Assembly (NCBI RefSeq): GCF_004014805.1
Contig: NZ_ATDN01000001.1
Coordinates: 434,001-498,000 of the forward strand
DNA: 64,000 nt
Source of the DNA: Mycolicibacterium elephantis DSM 44368
GTDB lineage: Bacteria; Actinomycetota; Actinomycetes; Mycobacteriales; Mycobacteriaceae
Direction: 5' to 3'
A program made the translations under genes and the position numbers. This document shows positions 43,699 to 50,908 of the stretch, in pieces; the stretch's first letter is position 1; the number at the start of each line of letters is the position of its first letter. The notes beneath the pieces were generated by a model, which saw only the letters and a list, made by a program, of their open reading frames with translations, was not told the origin of the DNA and searched no databases.

Positions 43699-43976
43699 GA
43701 GCCGCACCTGCTGCGGGCGGCGGCCAGGAGACGCTCGACGCGGAACGCTTTGCGGCGGCCCCGGTGCGACAGCGTCACCTGCGGATGCCCTCGAACGTCG
43801 CGCACCTGCACCAGTTCGACGCCCGTCAGCCGCCGGTGCTTGCCGGTGCTGCGCTCGACCACGACCCGGTCGAGGCTGCGCACCGCGCCGCAACGCAGCT
43901 CGATTTCGTAGCCGGGCCAGCCGGGCACGGCTACCCATTCGGCGGCCGCCGGGGTGGGGGGCATGTTCTCGCTCAT
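43695..43976 (-). CDS. NUMOD4-domain protein lacking an HNH nuclease domain
   Basis: 93 aa. EWVAVPGWPGYEIELRCGAV and RSLDRVVVERSTGKHRRLTG are the NUMOD4 motif (W..VPG...Y....G.VRS.DR) usually found at the front of HNH homing endonucleases, followed here by RGHPQVTLSHRGRRKAFRVERLLAAA. The HNH domain is absent, so it is at most a DNA-binding remnant or a repurposed DNA-binding protein. Overlaps both neighbours by 4 nt. Confidence 0.7.
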   Translation of the reverse strand: MSENMPPTPAAAEWVAVPGWPGYEIELRCGAVRSLDRVVVERSTGKHRRLTGVELVQVRDVRGHPQVTLSHRGRRKAFRVERLLAAARSRCGS

Positions 43977-44188
43977 TCGGCTGCCCTTCCGTGGCGGCGC
44001 ATCCGGCGGCGTTCCCGGCGCGGCACCCCGGCGAGCACACGCTGCCGATACCAGGGGCAGGTGCCGTCGTGCATCACGTTGGCGACGAGGACGCGGTCGG
44101 AGACCCGGCGCATTTCAACGTGCGCGGTGCAGTCGGGGCACGGCTCGGCGGCTATCGCTTGCAGGAGCGCGGCAGTCGTGTCGTTCAC
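43973..44188 (-). CDS. Small zinc-binding protein (71 aa)
   Basis: Contains CPDCTAHVEMRRVSDRVL and HDGTCPWYRQR, a C-x2-C plus H/C pattern for one zinc site, and a basic tail (RRERRRMRRHGR). GTG at 44188 has GAAAGGAA 10 nt upstream; ATG at 44254 with AAGGAG (spacing only 3 nt) would add 22 residues. First gene of the late operon, right after the candidate origin. Confidence 0.55.
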   Translation of the reverse strand: MNDTTAALLQAIAAEPCPDCTAHVEMRRVSDRVLVANVMHDGTCPWYRQRVLAGVPRRERRRMRRHGRAAE

Positions 44189-44273
44189 TTCGATGTGGTT
44201 CCTTTCAACCTTGGGGATGTTTGCTGGCGGGTTGGTAGTTCCCAGTCGGCTCATGTGCTCCTTGTGTCGAGAC

Positions 44274-44388
44274 TGAGTGAGTGAGTGCCTTCGGTGCGAG
44301 CTGCGAAAATAGGTGTCACCGAAGAACGGAAGAAACTCATAAAATTCCGATAAAAGGCCTGGTGGCACCGAAGGCACTCACTCACTCA
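44274..44388. repeat. 24-bp perfect inverted repeat around AT-rich DNA: candidate satellite replication origin
   Basis: Left arm 44274-44297 (TGAGTGAGTGAGTGCC...), right arm 44365-44388 (...GGCACTCACTCACTCA), loop 67 nt. The arms contain tandem GAGT/ACTC units. The loop is unusually AT-rich for this genome (AACTCATAAAATTCCGATAA) and holds a partial extra copy, TCACCGAAG plus AACTCAT. It lies between the RepA-like ATPase gene and the late operon, as iteron-flanked origins do in other satellites. A terminator or regulatory role is the alternative. Confidence 0.6.
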
Positions 44389-44455
44389 TTTCCTCCGGTA
44401 AGGCACTCATCGACCCGGCGGCCGAACACGCGCCAGATTTGTTTGCTGTGCTCGT

Positions 44456-45823
44456 TCACGAGGTCGGCTCCGTTGTTGTGAACCGGCCGCCGGGGCCGCG
44501 ACGAATCGGCCCGCCTGTGTCGTTGAACGGTTTCGCGTCGGAACGGCCCCAGTGCCAGGCCAGCCCGTCCTTGTGTGTGCGGTATCCCCGGCGGTCCCTC
44601 GCGAGGGCGAGCGCTTTCTCGGTGTGGCCGAACCGTTGTCCGGCCGACACGACCTCGGCCACTGGGAGCCAGGCCGTGTCGGGGTGGGTGTCGAACCAGG
44701 CGTCGAGCCATTGCCCGGCCGACATGGGGCGCTGCTGCTTCCCTTCGGCCATGAGTAGGTCGCTCACGGACGTTTCGGTGGGGTCGCCCATGACGAACCG
44801 GGCGACCTCGCCCCGGCGGTCGTCGTCGGCGACGAACGCCGCCGGTTCGATGCGGTAGGTGAGGTTCAGCCCGGCGGGCCCGGCCGAGTTCTTGCCCTGC
44901 GACATGATGCGGGTGCCGTCGTCGGTTTGGCGGTCGACAGCGAATCCGAACACAGCGCGCGCTACTTCGCCGAACGCCGAGCTGCCGTTGATCGCGGCGA
45001 CGATATCGCCGCTGGTGGCGGTTTTCACAAGGTGCGTGACGCCAAGCACGACGCCGCAGATTTTTTCGGCGATCCGCACCCACGGGTCGAGGGCGTCGCG
45101 TATCTCGTTGGACTTGTACAGGTCTGCGCCGCTGGTCAGTGTCGACATGAGCGGGTCGAGCACAACGACCCGTATGTCGTGCTGCGCGAACATGGCTGTC
45201 AGTTCGGCTTCGTCGGCGGCGGCTTTGATGGTGGCGGGGTCGTCGCCGCGCTGCACGAAGAAAACGCGTTCCATGTCGGCCCCGGCGGCCTTGAGTGACG
45301 GTGCCACAACGGATTGCCAGTGTTCTTCGGTGGCGATGTAGGCGACGTTGACGGGTTGGCCTTCCCAGTGGCCGGGCAGGGTGCCTGCCGACCATCCGGC
45401 GGCGAACCACCGTGCGCACGTTGATTTTCCGGCGGCTGGACGCCCGGCGAACAGGGTCAGCGCGGCAATTGGGATGCGTCCGGCTCCGTTGTGCGTCCAC
45501 GCCCAATCAGTCACGGCTACGGCGATGTTGGACGCTTTGACGAGGCGTAGCGCCGGTTTCGGCGTCGCAGCCTGTTTGAGTCCGGCGGTGACTGCGGCTT
45601 GCGCGGCGGGGTTGGCGCTGTACGAATCGAGCGGATGCTGGCGGGTGTTGCGGCCGGTGAGCGCGTCGAACGCTTCGAGCATTTCGTCTTCGGTCATGTC
45701 GTCGGCGTCGAATGTCCAGTCAGCTTCGCGCTGCTGGAAGGCGGCGATGGCTTGCGCGGTTGGGGTTTGCACGTCTGCGGCGCAGATGAGTTGTGTCTCG
45801 ACGGCTGCGGTATGGTCTGTCAT
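44456..45823 (-). CDS. RepA-like AAA ATPase / replicative helicase of the element
   Basis: 455 aa. RecA-like ATPase core at ~115-320: Walker A FAGRPAAGKST (~128), AYIATEEHWQSVV, Walker B IRVVVLDPLMSTL (~222), then GVVLGVTHLVK (sensor) and SSAFGEVARAVFGF, the pattern of RepA/AAA_25 hexameric helicases in phages and satellites. C-terminal ~130 residues are a probable winged-helix part. ATG at 45823, SD AGGA. It occupies the place of the primase/ATPase gene in phiRv1-type elements and lies beside the candidate origin. No primase catalytic motif is seen. Confidence 0.8.
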   Translation of the reverse strand: MTDHTAAVETQLICAADVQTPTAQAIAAFQQREADWTFDADDMTEDEMLEAFDALTGRNTRQHPLDSYSANPAAQAAVTAGLKQAATPKPALRLVKASNIAVAVTDWAWTHNGAGRIPIAALTLFAGRPAAGKSTCARWFAAGWSAGTLPGHWEGQPVNVAYIATEEHWQSVVAPSLKAAGADMERVFFVQRGDDPATIKAAADEAELTAMFAQHDIRVVVLDPLMSTLTSGADLYKSNEIRDALDPWVRIAEKICGVVLGVTHLVKTATSGDIVAAINGSSAFGEVARAVFGFAVDRQTDDGTRIMSQGKNSAGPAGLNLTYRIEPAAFVADDDRRGEVARFVMGDPTETSVSDLLMAEGKQQRPMSAGQWLDAWFDTHPDTAWLPVAEVVSAGQRFGHTEKALALARDRRGYRTHKDGLAWHWGRSDAKPFNDTGGPIRRGPGGRFTTTEPTS

Positions 45824-45879
45824 GTTGGGGCATTCCTAGACTCCTGGTGAGAGTTGCGGGAATTGTTTTCGTGAGCGGT

Positions 45880-45914
45880 GTCGCCGCCGGGGCCTGGTGG
45901 GTCTCGGCGGCGAC
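45880..45914. terminator. 10-bp inverted repeat between the 86-aa gene and the RepA-like gene
   Basis: GTCGCCGCCG (45880-45889) and CGGCGGCGAC (45905-45914) with a 15-nt loop, seven bases after the stop of the 86-aa gene and followed on the plus strand by CTCTTTTT. On the minus strand it could attenuate read-through into the ATPase gene. Confidence 0.45.
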
Positions 45915-45921
45915 GCTCTTT

Positions 45922-46182
45922 TTAGGCGGTGGCTTGTTGCCGCCGGACCTGCGCGGACTTGAACGCCATGCGTTGATAGTGGGCTCTGCGGAGTGCTTCT
46001 GCGCGTTTGGCGCGTTCGGCTGGCAGTAGCACACCTTCGGGGTCGGCGAGGCGTTCGAAGCGTGCTGCGGCTGCGGCGCGGGCTTTCGCGGTGCGGGCTG
46101 CGCGGTCCGGTGTGCGCGCCCATGATTCGAAGGCGGCGATGCGTGCGCGCATAACTCGTTGGGCGGGTGTGAGTTTCGACAT
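45922..46182 (-). CDS. Conserved small satellite/phage protein (86 aa), unknown
   Basis: Basic, Ala/Arg-rich and helical: MSKLTPAQRVMRARIAAFES, AARTAKARAAAAARFERLAD and LPAERAKRAEALRRAHYQRM. Similar short proteins recur next to the integrase in mycobacterial phage-like islands, as I recall. Start ATG at 46182 with SD GGAG; upstream extension is not supported. It is in the place expected for an early regulator or excisionase, but no helix-turn-helix is evident. Confidence 0.6.
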   Translation of the reverse strand: MSKLTPAQRVMRARIAAFESWARTPDRAARTAKARAAAAARFERLADPEGVLLPAERAKRAEALRRAHYQRMAFKSAQVRRQQATA

Positions 46183-46581
46183 TTCAAGGGCTCCGATCCA
46201 AGGCGTCATTCGTCGCTTGGACCGGCCTCTCATCTGCGACCACCCACGACTCGGGTCAGATGACGTTGGCCGATCAGATTGCTTGCGGCACAACCGATCG
46301 TCCCACCCCGCTTGCGGCGGGGCAGCCAGCCCGGTCGGTGGGTCCGCGCCAAGGTTCGTGAGCTAGGTCTTATAGCGCGGCCGCCGGGTTGAAAACATGT
46401 GTAGCACAGCGGACGGGACACATGGTTTTGTGTCGGCGATGCTGTGTGCAAGCGGCAAAGTGGTGTAGTAGCGGTCCCCGTTGAACACCGTGCTATCAAC
46501 CCGATCTTGGCCGGGCCGTCAGCGTCTAGACGCTATCTAGATGCTGACGAATTGCGCAGCGCCAGTGAAACCTTTGGGCCT
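46183..46581. other. Early control region between integrase and the 86-aa gene
   Basis: About 400 bp without a convincing gene. Two inverted repeats stand out: CATGTGT (46396-46402) / ACACATG (46418-46424), flanked by AAAA and TTTT-containing tails, and GTCAGCGTCTAGA (46518-46530) / TCTAGATGCTGAC (46536-46548), one mismatch, 5-nt loop, 33 bp after the integrase stop. The first could be an operator, the second the integrase terminator. Confidence 0.5.
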
Positions 46582-47469
46582 CTACAGGTCGCCGAGCCCC
46601 AGCGTGCGCGCCTCGGCGGCGGCCCGCTCGGCCGCGCTCGCCCCGGTGTAGCGGTCGATCATGTCGCGGCGCGCCCACCCCGCAACAGCCATCAGGCCGC
46701 CCTCGGAACCCCCGGCGGCCAGCCATCGGGTTGCGGCGGTGTGGCGCAGCCGGTGCAGGTGGAACCCGTCGATTCCGGCGGCGCGGGCGCGGAGTTTCAG
46801 CGCGTCGTCGAGTCCGTGGTAGCCGAACGTTTTGCCGCCGCCGCCCAGCCACAGCGCAGACGTGTCGGCGAGCCGGTGCTGGCGGCGGGCGCGTAGGTAG
46901 CGGTCGAGGGCGGCGGCGGTCTGCGCACCGAACGGCACGGTGCGGCCTTTGCCGCCTTTGCCGCGTCGGATCGCGGCCAGGCCGCGCGCCAGGTCGACGT
47001 CGCCCACTGTCATGTCGAGGGTTTCGGCGGCGCGTGAGCCGGTTTCGGCCATGAACCGCACGGCGGCCTCGTCGCGGCGGTCAACGAACTTTTTGCCGTG
47101 GCAGGCGGCGATGAGGGCGCGGAGCTGGTCGTCGGTGAGGGCGTCGACGAGTTTGGTGTCGAGGCGCGGCGGCCGCGACCCGGCGAGCGGGTCGGCGTCG
47201 AGTTCGCCCTCGGCGGTGAGCCAGGCGGTGAATCGGCGTAGCGCTTTGTGGCGGGCGTGCGCGGTGGCTGGTTGGGCTCCGGCGGCGAGCATGTCGGCTA
47301 TGAAGGTTCGGGCGGCCTCGGCGGTGAGGACCGCCGGGCGGCCGGTGGCTGCGCACCAGCGTAGGTATGCGGTGATTCCGGCGGTGTAGGTGCGGACGGT
47401 GCCGGGTGCCTTGTGTTCGGCGCGCATGGCGAGCCGCCAGGACTCTAGTAGTTCGGGCAGGTTGGTCAC
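46582..47469 (-). CDS. int: Tyrosine recombinase (integrase) of the element
   Basis: 295 aa. N-terminal SAM-like core-binding domain (~1-90: LPELLESWRLAMRAEHKAPG) and catalytic domain (~110-290) with Arg in ETGSRAAETLDM, Lys in RRGKGGKGR, HxxR in HLHRLRHTAATRWLAAG and nucleophile Tyr in RRDMIDRYTGAS; the second His position is Trp (AGWARR), a tolerated change. It lies at the right end facing inward. GTG at 47469 gives the usual integrase start; TTG at 47544 would add 25 residues not like the family. Confidence 0.88.
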   Translation of the reverse strand: MTNLPELLESWRLAMRAEHKAPGTVRTYTAGITAYLRWCAATGRPAVLTAEAARTFIADMLAAGAQPATAHARHKALRRFTAWLTAEGELDADPLAGSRPPRLDTKLVDALTDDQLRALIAACHGKKFVDRRDEAAVRFMAETGSRAAETLDMTVGDVDLARGLAAIRRGKGGKGRTVPFGAQTAAALDRYLRARRQHRLADTSALWLGGGGKTFGYHGLDDALKLRARAAGIDGFHLHRLRHTAATRWLAAGGSEGGLMAVAGWARRDMIDRYTGASAAERAAAEARTLGLGDL

Positions 47470-47504
47470 CAGCAAAGGGTAACCCGAGCGGGTTTCTAGG
47501 GATA

Positions 47505-47517
47505 GTGCGCTGTGCTT
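47505..47517. repeat. Sub-terminal 13-bp repeat, right copy
   Basis: GTGCGCTGTGCTT, same orientation and sequence as 38589-38601; lies upstream of the integrase start. Confidence 0.45.
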
Positions 47518-47583
47518 CGTGGTATCCTCGACGAGCCGGGCCAAAAGGCCAGGTCAACCAAGGTAAGGCGGCCGGACGCTACC

Positions 47584-47600
47584 CCCAGATACCAGTGCGG
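47584..47600. repeat. attR core, 17-bp direct repeat
   Basis: CCCAGATACCAGTGCGG, identical to 38560-38576; the right junction with the acetyltransferase gene. Confidence 0.88.
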
Positions 47601-47971
47601 CTCCTCGGGATGACGTTCCTTCATCAGCTCGGAGATCTGGCGTCCGCGGCGCGCACCTGTGCCCATCGCGAGCAGGAAGCCGGGCATCATCCGGAGCTCT
47701 TCGACCGGCGACTGCTTCCAGCGCCCCGGCGGGTCCCACAGCGCGGCCGCGCCGATGCCGTCGGAGCCGAGCGCGACCTCGACGCCGCCGCCGGCCAGGA
47801 AGTGGTGGCGCGTCATGGCCGCGAACATCCGCCCCAACCCGCCGGCCCGACGGCGGTCGTCGGGCAGCATCCACCGCATCACGGGGTCGTCGTAGAAGGC
47901 GCGGCCCAACGTGCCGGCCAAGTGCCGGATATCGGCTTTTCGGGGGGGTCGGACGTCGATGGCGAACGGCA

Positions 47972-48403
47972 TCAGCCGCCCTGGGTGATGTAGGCCTCCA
48001 GCTGCTCCTGCTGTGCCTCCAGCTCCTCCATCCGGGTCTTGACCACGTCGCCGATGCTGACGATTCCGGCGAGTCGGCCGTTCTCCATCACCGGGACATG
48101 ACGCACCCGGTTGGTGGTCATCAGCGCGCTGAGGCTGTCCACCGAATCATTGGGTGAACAGGTCGCCACCAGCGTGGACATGATCTCTGACACCGGCCGT
48201 GGGAGCAGCTCGGCGCCTCGTTTCTGCAACGCGCGCACGACGTCGCGTTCGGACACGATGCCGACCAAACCATCCGGCGAAACCACCACCATCGCGCCGA
48301 TGTTGTGCACGCTCAGCTCAGTCAGCAGCCCCGCGACCGAAGTCTCGGGGGTGATGGTCGCCACCGACGCACCCTTGTTGCGCAATACGTCCGCGATCCG
48401 CAT
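47972..48403 (-). CDS. Two-CBS-domain protein (Rv2406c-like)
   Basis: 143 aa. CBS 1 at ~5-60 (ATITPETSVAGLLTELS, GIVSERDVVRALQKRG), CBS 2 at ~72-128 (SPNDSVDSLSALMTTNRVRH, AGIVSIGDVVKTRMEE) and a short coiled C-terminus. ATG at 48403 has SD GGAGG; the frame extends to 48433 but without need. Coupled to the interrupted acetyltransferase by a 1-nt overlap, suggesting that the CBS protein once regulated or served that enzyme. Confidence 0.88.
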   Translation of the reverse strand: MRIADVLRNKGASVATITPETSVAGLLTELSVHNIGAMVVVSPDGLVGIVSERDVVRALQKRGAELLPRPVSEIMSTLVATCSPNDSVDSLSALMTTNRVRHVPVMENGRLAGIVSIGDVVKTRMEELEAQQEQLEAYITQGG

Positions 48404-48664
48404 CGATGCCTCCGTTTCAGTGATCTTCCTCACATCAGGCTAGGTCGGAGGGACGAAACGCGAAAGGTTTTGGCATTGCTGTCCCAAAATCGCGGCCGCG
48501 TGTCACGGCCGCGGCACCGCCCGAAACAGCCCACGTGAAAGCGGCGACACGAGCGCTCTGTGCAGCGGTCCGTCGAGGGTGATCATGAATTGCTCGTCGC
48601 CACACTGGATTTCGATCGAGCCAATAGCGCACTTTTGACACAACCGTCAGGTATATGTGGGGCC

Positions 48665-49522
48665 ATGATCGAGGTGACGCTGCTCGGAACTGGAAGTCCG
48701 ATTCCCGACGCGAACCGGGCGGGCCCGTCGACGCTGGTGCGCGCTGGAGGGCAGACGTTCCTCATCGACTGCGGTCGCGGCGTGCAGCAGCGCATGACGG
48801 CCGCGGGTGCCGGCGCCAACGGGCTGGCCGCGCTGCTGCTGACGCACCTGCACAGCGACCACATCGCCGACCTGGGCGACCTGATCATCAGCCGCTGGGT
48901 CACCACGTTCACCCCCGACCAGCCGCCATTTCCGATCATCGGACCGCCGGGTACCGCCGAGGTGGTCGACGCCACGCTCAAAGCGTTCGGCTTCGACATC
49001 GGCTACCGGATCGCACACCATGACGACCTGACATCCCCGCCCCCGGTCGAGGTGCATGAGTACACCGACGGCGTGGTGTGGAACCACGACGGCGTGACGA
49101 TCACGGCGGCCCCGACCGATCACCGGCCGGTCGCCCCGACGATCGGTTTCCGCGTCGAGCACGCCGACGCGTCGGTGGTGCTGGCCGGCGACACCGTCCC
49201 GTGCGAAAGCCTCGACAAGCTGGCCGCGGGCGCGGGCGCGCTTGTGCACACGGTGATCCGAAAAGACCTGATCGACGCGCTGCCGATGCAGCGCCTGCGC
49301 GACATCTGCGACTACCACTCCTCGGTCGAGGAGGCCGCGGCGACCGCGGCCCGCGCCGGGGTCGGCATCCTCATCCTCACCCACTACGTCCCGGCGATTG
49401 AACCGGGTCAGGAGGACGAGTGGCGCGCGCTGGCCGCCTCGGCGTTCGACCGGCAGATCGAGTTGGGTGACGACCTGCACCGCGTCGAGGTGCACCCCGG
49501 CGTCGGCGTGAAGCCCAGCTGA
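48665..49522 (+). CDS. rnz: RNase Z / metallo-beta-lactamase (Rv2407-like)
   Basis: 285 aa. Metal site [13 protein letters not shown] (HxHxDH, ~62) and further ligands PTDHRPV and VLAGDTVPC (Asp) and ILTHYVP (His) as in tRNase Z/ElaC. N-terminal [19 protein letters not shown] is typical. It would process tRNA 3' ends. ATG at 48665 chosen by family length; frame opens earlier at 48560. The 230-bp gap upstream holds no gene. Confidence 0.9.
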   Translation: MIEVTLLGTGSPIPDANRAGPSTLVRAGGQTFLIDCGRGVQQRMTAAGAGANGLAALLLTHLHSDHIADLGDLIISRWVTTFTPDQPPFPIIGPPGTAEVVDATLKAFGFDIGYRIAHHDDLTSPPPVEVHEYTDGVVWNHDGVTITAAPTDHRPVAPTIGFRVEHADASVVLAGDTVPCESLDKLAAGAGALVHTVIRKDLIDALPMQRLRDICDYHSSVEEAAATAARAGVGILILTHYVPAIEPGQEDEWRALAASAFDRQIELGDDLHRVEVHPGVGVKPS

Positions 49523-49655
49523 CCCATAGCGGCAGGCCAGCGGGCCTCGCTTTGGGGGTTTGCGGTGCTCGCTGGTACCCTGAGCAGTCGCTGCCCGTAG
49601 GTCGGGCGCCCACAGACTTGCCCAACCCAGTCGAGATTTACGAAGGAATATCCGC

Positions 49656-49916
49656 GTGGCCAACATCAAGTCGCAGATGAAGCGCAACCGCACCAACGAG
49701 AAGCGCAGGCTGCGCAACAAGTCGGTGAAGTCGTCGCTTCACACCGCGGTGCGCGGATTCCGGGCGGCCGTCGACGCCGGCGACAAGGAGAAGGCCGGCG
49801 AGCTGCTGCTGTCCACCAGCCGTCAGCTGGACAAGGCCGCCAGCAAGGGCGTCATCCACAAGAACCAGGCCGCCAACCGCAAGTCGGCGTTGGCCCGCGC
49901 GTTCAACAAGCTCTGA
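49656..49916 (+). CDS. rpsT: 30S ribosomal protein S20
   Basis: 86 aa, complete and basic: [20 protein letters not shown], then helical repeats with [20 protein letters not shown] near the C-terminus. Binds 16S rRNA. GTG start with SD GAAGGA. A promoter-like TACCCT (49576-49581) with TTGGGG 18 bp upstream precedes it, and a GCCCGTAGGTCGGGC hairpin lies in the 5' leader, perhaps for autoregulation. Confidence 0.97.
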   Translation: MANIKSQMKRNRTNEKRRLRNKSVKSSLHTAVRGFRAAVDAGDKEKAGELLLSTSRQLDKAASKGVIHKNQAANRKSALARAFNKL

Positions 49917-49945
49917 GCCGCCGCCGCGTTACTTCTGCAGTCTTT

Positions 49946-50908
49946 TCAGTCCGCCGCTAGTTCGGCGACTTTGCGCACCGTCGATTCCAGCGCGTGATCG
50001 GCGTCGGCTGCGGCGCCCTTGACGTCGGCGTTCAGCGCCGCGACGAGGCGCATCGCCTCGGCCACCGACGCCCGCGACCACCGCCGCGCCTGCTTTTGCG
50101 CCTTCTGCACCCGCCACGGCGGCATGCCCAACTCCGACGCCAGCCGGTAGGGGTCCCCGGACAGCGGGGCCACCCGGGCGATGGTGTGCACGGCCTCGGC
50201 CAACGCGTCGGCCAGCACCACCTGGGGCTCGCCGCTCATCATCGCCCACCGCAGCGCCTCGGCGGCGCCCGCGACGTCGCCGACGACCGCTTTGTCGGCG
50301 ATGTCGAAACCCTTCACCTCCGCTTTGCCCGAGTGATAGCGGCGCACCGCCGCGGCGGTAACCGCGCCGCCGGTGTCGGCGACCAGCTGTGAACACGCCG
50401 ACGCCAGCTCGCGGATGTCCGAGCCGACCGCGTCGAGCACGGCGGTGACGGTGTCGTCGTCGACCTTGGTTTTCAACGCGCGGAACTCGGCCCGCACGAA
50501 GTCGGCGCGCTCACGCGGCTTGGTGATCCGGGCACATGGATGCACCTGTGCGCCAAGCTTTTTGAGTTGATCCGCGAGGGCCTTGGCGCGGCCGCCGCCG
50601 GAGTGCACGACGACGAGCATGGTGCCGGGCGGCAGGTCGGCCGCCGCGGCGGCGATGACGGCGACCGCGTCCTTACCGGCCTCCCCCGCCGACTCCAGCA
50701 CCACCACCCGTTCGTCGGCGAACAACGACGGGCTGAGCAGCTCGGCGAGTTCACTGGCGCTGACCTCCCCGGCGCGCAGCCGGTCGACCGGCACGTCGGC
50801 CGTGCCCGCGCTCTTGCGGGCCGCACGCAGCACAGCCGCCACCGCCCGTTCGACCAGCAGCTCCTCGTCACCGAGGACCAGGTGCAACCGCGAAACCTCT
50901 TGACTCAC
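49946..50908 (-). CDS. holA: DNA polymerase III subunit delta (HolA)
   Basis: 320 aa. Clamp-loader delta: [20 protein letters not shown] at the N-terminus, then the degenerate AAA domain with [15 protein letters not shown] and MLVVVHSGG, and the C-terminal collar helix domain with [16 protein letters not shown]. It opens the sliding clamp in the gamma/tau complex. Overlaps comEC by 4 nt; last gene of comEA-comEC-holA. Confidence 0.93.
   Translation of the reverse strand: MSQEVSRLHLVLGDEELLVERAVAAVLRAARKSAGTADVPVDRLRAGEVSASELAELLSPSLFADERVVVLESAGEAGKDAVAVIAAAAADLPPGTMLVVVHSGGGRAKALADQLKKLGAQVHPCARITKPRERADFVRAEFRALKTKVDDDTVTAVLDAVGSDIRELASACSQLVADTGGAVTAAAVRRYHSGKAEVKGFDIADKAVVGDVAGAAEALRWAMMSGEPQVVLADALAEAVHTIARVAPLSGDPYRLASELGMPPWRVQKAQKQARRWSRASVAEAMRLVAALNADVKGAAADADHALESTVRKVAELAAD

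Larger units (their letters stand above)
38560..47600. mobile_element. 9.0-kb integrated phage satellite / phiRv-like mini-prophage
   Basis: Bounded by exact 17-bp direct repeats (38560-38576 and 47584-47600). Contains a tyrosine integrase at the right end, then leftward on one strand an 86-aa protein, a RepA-like ATPase, a candidate origin, small phage proteins, NUMOD4 protein, scaffold, major capsid, small terminase, a 61-aa protein and a tail-type protein. At the left end two genes face the other way. No portal, large terminase, lysis or repressor gene is visible, and the size fits capsid-bearing satellites and the Mtb phiRv1/phiRv2 elements. Genes are intact and tightly coupled, so the element looks functional as a satellite, not a decayed prophage. 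Confidence 0.88.
47496..47972 (-). pseudogene. GNAT acetyltransferase, N-terminal fragment fused to element sequence
   Basis: Residues 1 to ~128 (VRPPRKADIRHLAGTLGRAF ... ERHPEEPHWYLG) are the front half of a GNAT acetyltransferase. After the 17-bp core the frame runs 30 more codons into the element (VASGRLTLVDLAFWPGSSRI...). The acetyl-CoA motif RGGGFGRA lies in the other fragment at 38337, so this product should be inactive. Start ATG 47972 overlaps the CBS gene stop by 1 nt. Confidence 0.85.

Noticed and set aside
44256..44377. Upstream extension (to 44377) of the small zinc-binding satellite protein
   Set aside because: This N-terminal stretch is encoded by the inverted-repeat region and has no family-like residues; a GTG with a good ribosome site exists at 44188.
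46230..46499. Minus-strand 89-aa frame between integrase and the 86-aa gene, considered as an excisionase
   Set aside because: No helix-turn-helix, no Shine-Dalgarno, composition of random frame; it overlaps the CATGTGT palindrome.
39678..47544. Reading the island as a full prophage
   Set aside because: Only about 9 kb, with no portal, large terminase, tape measure, holin or lysin; the structural genes present are intact, so satellite is a better reading than deletion.
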